Origin: Sedimenticola sp.
GTDB lineage: Bacteria > Pseudomonadota > Gammaproteobacteria > Chromatiales > Chromatiaceae
Length of the DNA: 7,998 nt
Reading direction: 5' to 3'
Assembly: GCA_030590525.1 (NCBI GenBank)
Contig: JAUUYI010000082.1
Coordinates: forward strand, 1 to 7,998
Positions 6,858 through 7,998 of this stretch are shown here, one piece after another. Made by a program: the position numbers and the translations under genes. How positions within the stretch are numbered: the first letter of the stretch is position 1; each line of letters opens with the position of its first letter. Under the pieces are notes generated by a model. The model was not told the DNA's origin, did no database searches, and saw only the letters and a list, made by a program, of their open reading frames with translations.

Positions 6858-7862
6858 TCAACGCAGGATCTGGTCGGCCTGTGACAGGATTGCATCCGAG
6901 GGTTTCAACCCAAGTCGCTGCGCCTCTCTGGCCGATACCAGCAACGAGATCCGCTGGGGATTCTGCACCGGCAGCTTGCCCGCATCCGCGCCCTGCAGCA
7001 CCCGCCCGGCCATTTCCGCCACCTGCGCCCCGATATCACGAAAACCAGGGGAGTATCCCATCACCCCCCCACGGGCGAGCAACGCATTATCGGCCACCAT
7101 GAGAGGCAACCGGCGGTTACGGGAAAAGCGGACAAGCTGATCGAACATCGCCACTGACAGCGGGTCTGGCAGCATGAAGATACCATCGATCTCACCTGGG
7201 GTAATGGCAGCTGTCGCAGCTTTGAACTCGTATCCATCGTTGACCTGAAACTCCACCAGCTCGATACCCAGCTCCTCTGCCACCGGATAGAGATACTCCT
7301 TGACGTGCCCCTTTAGAAACGGCAACCGGTTGCTGTGAAAAACAGCAATACGCCGTATCTCCGGAAAAGCGGTCTTGAACAGGATCAAGCGCCGGGGCAG
7401 GGTATCGAATGCAATGTGACTGATCCCGGAGGCGTTGCCCCCTGGCACCCGCAATGATTCGACCAGCTTCGATCGGAGCGGGCTGGCCACCAGGGTAAAC
7501 AGGATCGGGATTTTCCGATCGGTCGTCTGCGCCAGGGCCACCCGGGCGACCGGCGTGGTAGTGGTGATAACCAGGGCATATCCCTTCTTCTGAAACGCCC
7601 TGAGCAGCCCGGGCACACGGGACAGATCCCTGTCGATATTGCGGACATCGATGTGCAGATCGCCCCCCTCCCGATACCCCAACTGCGCCATACCCTCCCT
7701 GAAGCCATCAACCATCGGCGCGAAGGCCTGGCTGAAGAGGACAATCCCGACCTGATAGAGCGGTGGTACCTGCCCGTCCCGGGCAAGACCGTTACCTGGT
7801 CCACCCAGGAGAAAAGAGGCAAAGAGAAAAAGAACGGCTTTCCGCACGCTATACATCCTCAT
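6858..7862 (-). CDS. Periplasmic substrate-binding protein (ABC_sub_bind, PF04392 type), probable kinase partner
   Basis: A 334-residue exported binding protein of the family annotated 'ABC transporter substrate-binding protein', related to the type I periplasmic fold. Signal peptide: MRMYSVRKAVLFLFASFLLG, with likely cleavage after NGLA (24-27); no lipobox cysteine. The mature protein begins with the typical YQVGIVLFSQAFAPMVDGF, then GMAQLGYREGGDLHIDVRN. Further family features are ALVITTTTPVARVAL (about 96-110), ASGISH (about 144-149), EIDGIFMLPDPLS (about 224-236) and the inter-lobe segment ARGGVMGYSPGFRDIGAQVA (about 263-282). The start could also be GTG at 7863-7865 or ATG at 7854-7856; ATG 7860-7862 was chosen because a weak GAG lies 8 bases upstream. 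It is the first gene of a three-gene operon with a sensor kinase and a thioredoxin-fold protein, and no permease or ATPase is nearby. A sensory role, passing ligand state to the kinase's Cache domain, is inferred from this arrangement. Ligand unknown. Confidence 0.9.
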   Translation of the reverse strand: MRMYSVRKAVLFLFASFLLGGPGNGLARDGQVPPLYQVGIVLFSQAFAPMVDGFREGMAQLGYREGGDLHIDVRNIDRDLSRVPGLLRAFQKKGYALVITTTTPVARVALAQTTDRKIPILFTLVASPLRSKLVESLRVPGGNASGISHIAFDTLPRRLILFKTAFPEIRRIAVFHSNRLPFLKGHVKEYLYPVAEELGIELVEFQVNDGYEFKAATAAITPGEIDGIFMLPDPLSVAMFDQLVRFSRNRRLPLMVADNALLARGGVMGYSPGFRDIGAQVAEMAGRVLQGADAGKLPVQNPQRISLLVSAREAQRLGLKPSDAILSQADQILR

Positions 7863-7879
7863 CACTTAAGCTCTATCAG

Positions 7880-7895
7880 TTTAACAAAGGTTAAA
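7880..7895. promoter_or_regulatory. Candidate operator dyad upstream of the binding-protein operon
   Basis: TTTAAC-AAAG-GTTAAA is a perfect 6-bp inverted repeat with a 4-base centre, 17 bases upstream of the chosen start of the operon's first gene, in an AT-rich stretch. No well-spaced -35/-10 pair is visible next to it, though TAAACT on the minus strand overlaps it and could be a weak -10. It may be a regulator site, or only a feature of AT-rich promoter DNA. Confidence 0.25.
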
Positions 7896-7940
7896 AATTG
7901 GTAACTTCTCAATAAGTTCAGGCAACAATCTGAAATGTAG

Positions 7941-7998
7941 GGTGTATCAAGCGGAGCAGATACACCAAGCTACGGAGCGTTGGTGGATCCGTCGCTGC
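7941..7998. repeat. REP/BIME-like stem-loop repeat, continuing past the right edge
   Basis: GGTGTATC (7941-7948) and GATACACC (7959-7966) form a perfect 8-bp stem with a 10-base loop, AAGCGGAGCA. A related arm begins at TTGGTGGATCC (7980-7990) followed by GTCGCTGC at the edge, as if the start of a second stem-loop whose partner arm is outside. The form (GGTGxATC, GC-rich loop, xxCACC, short linker, next hairpin) is like dispersed intergenic palindromes found in many proteobacteria. It follows TGAAATGTAG and has no T-run, so a terminator role is not supported. Confidence 0.55.

Overview
The window looks like a chromosomal stretch from a GC-rich proteobacterium. A gammaproteobacterium is my best guess, from the overall character of PrpE, the EndA-type nuclease and the Cache-PAS sensor kinase; no rRNA or marker gene fixes the taxonomy. 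Six complete protein genes and one gene cut by the left edge are supported. I see no tRNA, rRNA, CRISPR array, transposase or phage gene.

Left part (1-2307, minus strand): a propionate-assimilation pair. prpE (propionyl-CoA synthetase) is followed by the start of the large subunit of methylmalonyl-CoA mutase, which runs off the left edge. PrpE makes propionyl-CoA; after carboxylation by enzymes not seen here, the mutase makes succinyl-CoA. The 72-base gap between the two genes holds six perfect copies of a 7-base repeat just upstream of the mutase ribosome binding site.

Middle (2308-4009): a 382-base spacer with a possible gene remnant (minus strand), a pair of inverted GGAA/TTCC dyads and a TATAAT box. 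It is followed on the plus strand by a small two-CBS-domain protein, then a 222-base spacer filled with degenerate 7-base repeats in two opposed blocks, then a secreted EndA-family endonuclease.

Right part (4006-7862, minus strand): a tightly packed three-gene operon, transcribed right to left. It encodes a periplasmic substrate-binding protein (PF04392 type), a membrane Cache-HAMP-PAS histidine kinase and a cytoplasmic DsbA/thioredoxin-fold protein with a CSWC motif. The gene joints are TGA|ATG and ATGA, so translation is probably coupled. No ABC permease, ATPase or response regulator is present, so the binding protein is more likely a sensory partner of the kinase than a transport component. 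The nuclease and thioredoxin-fold genes converge and overlap at their stop codons. The right edge holds a stem-loop repeat of the REP/BIME kind that continues out of the window.

Nothing here is a clear new system. The best candidates for a second look are the binding-protein/kinase/thioredoxin-fold operon and the two unrelated families of 7-base intergenic repeats.
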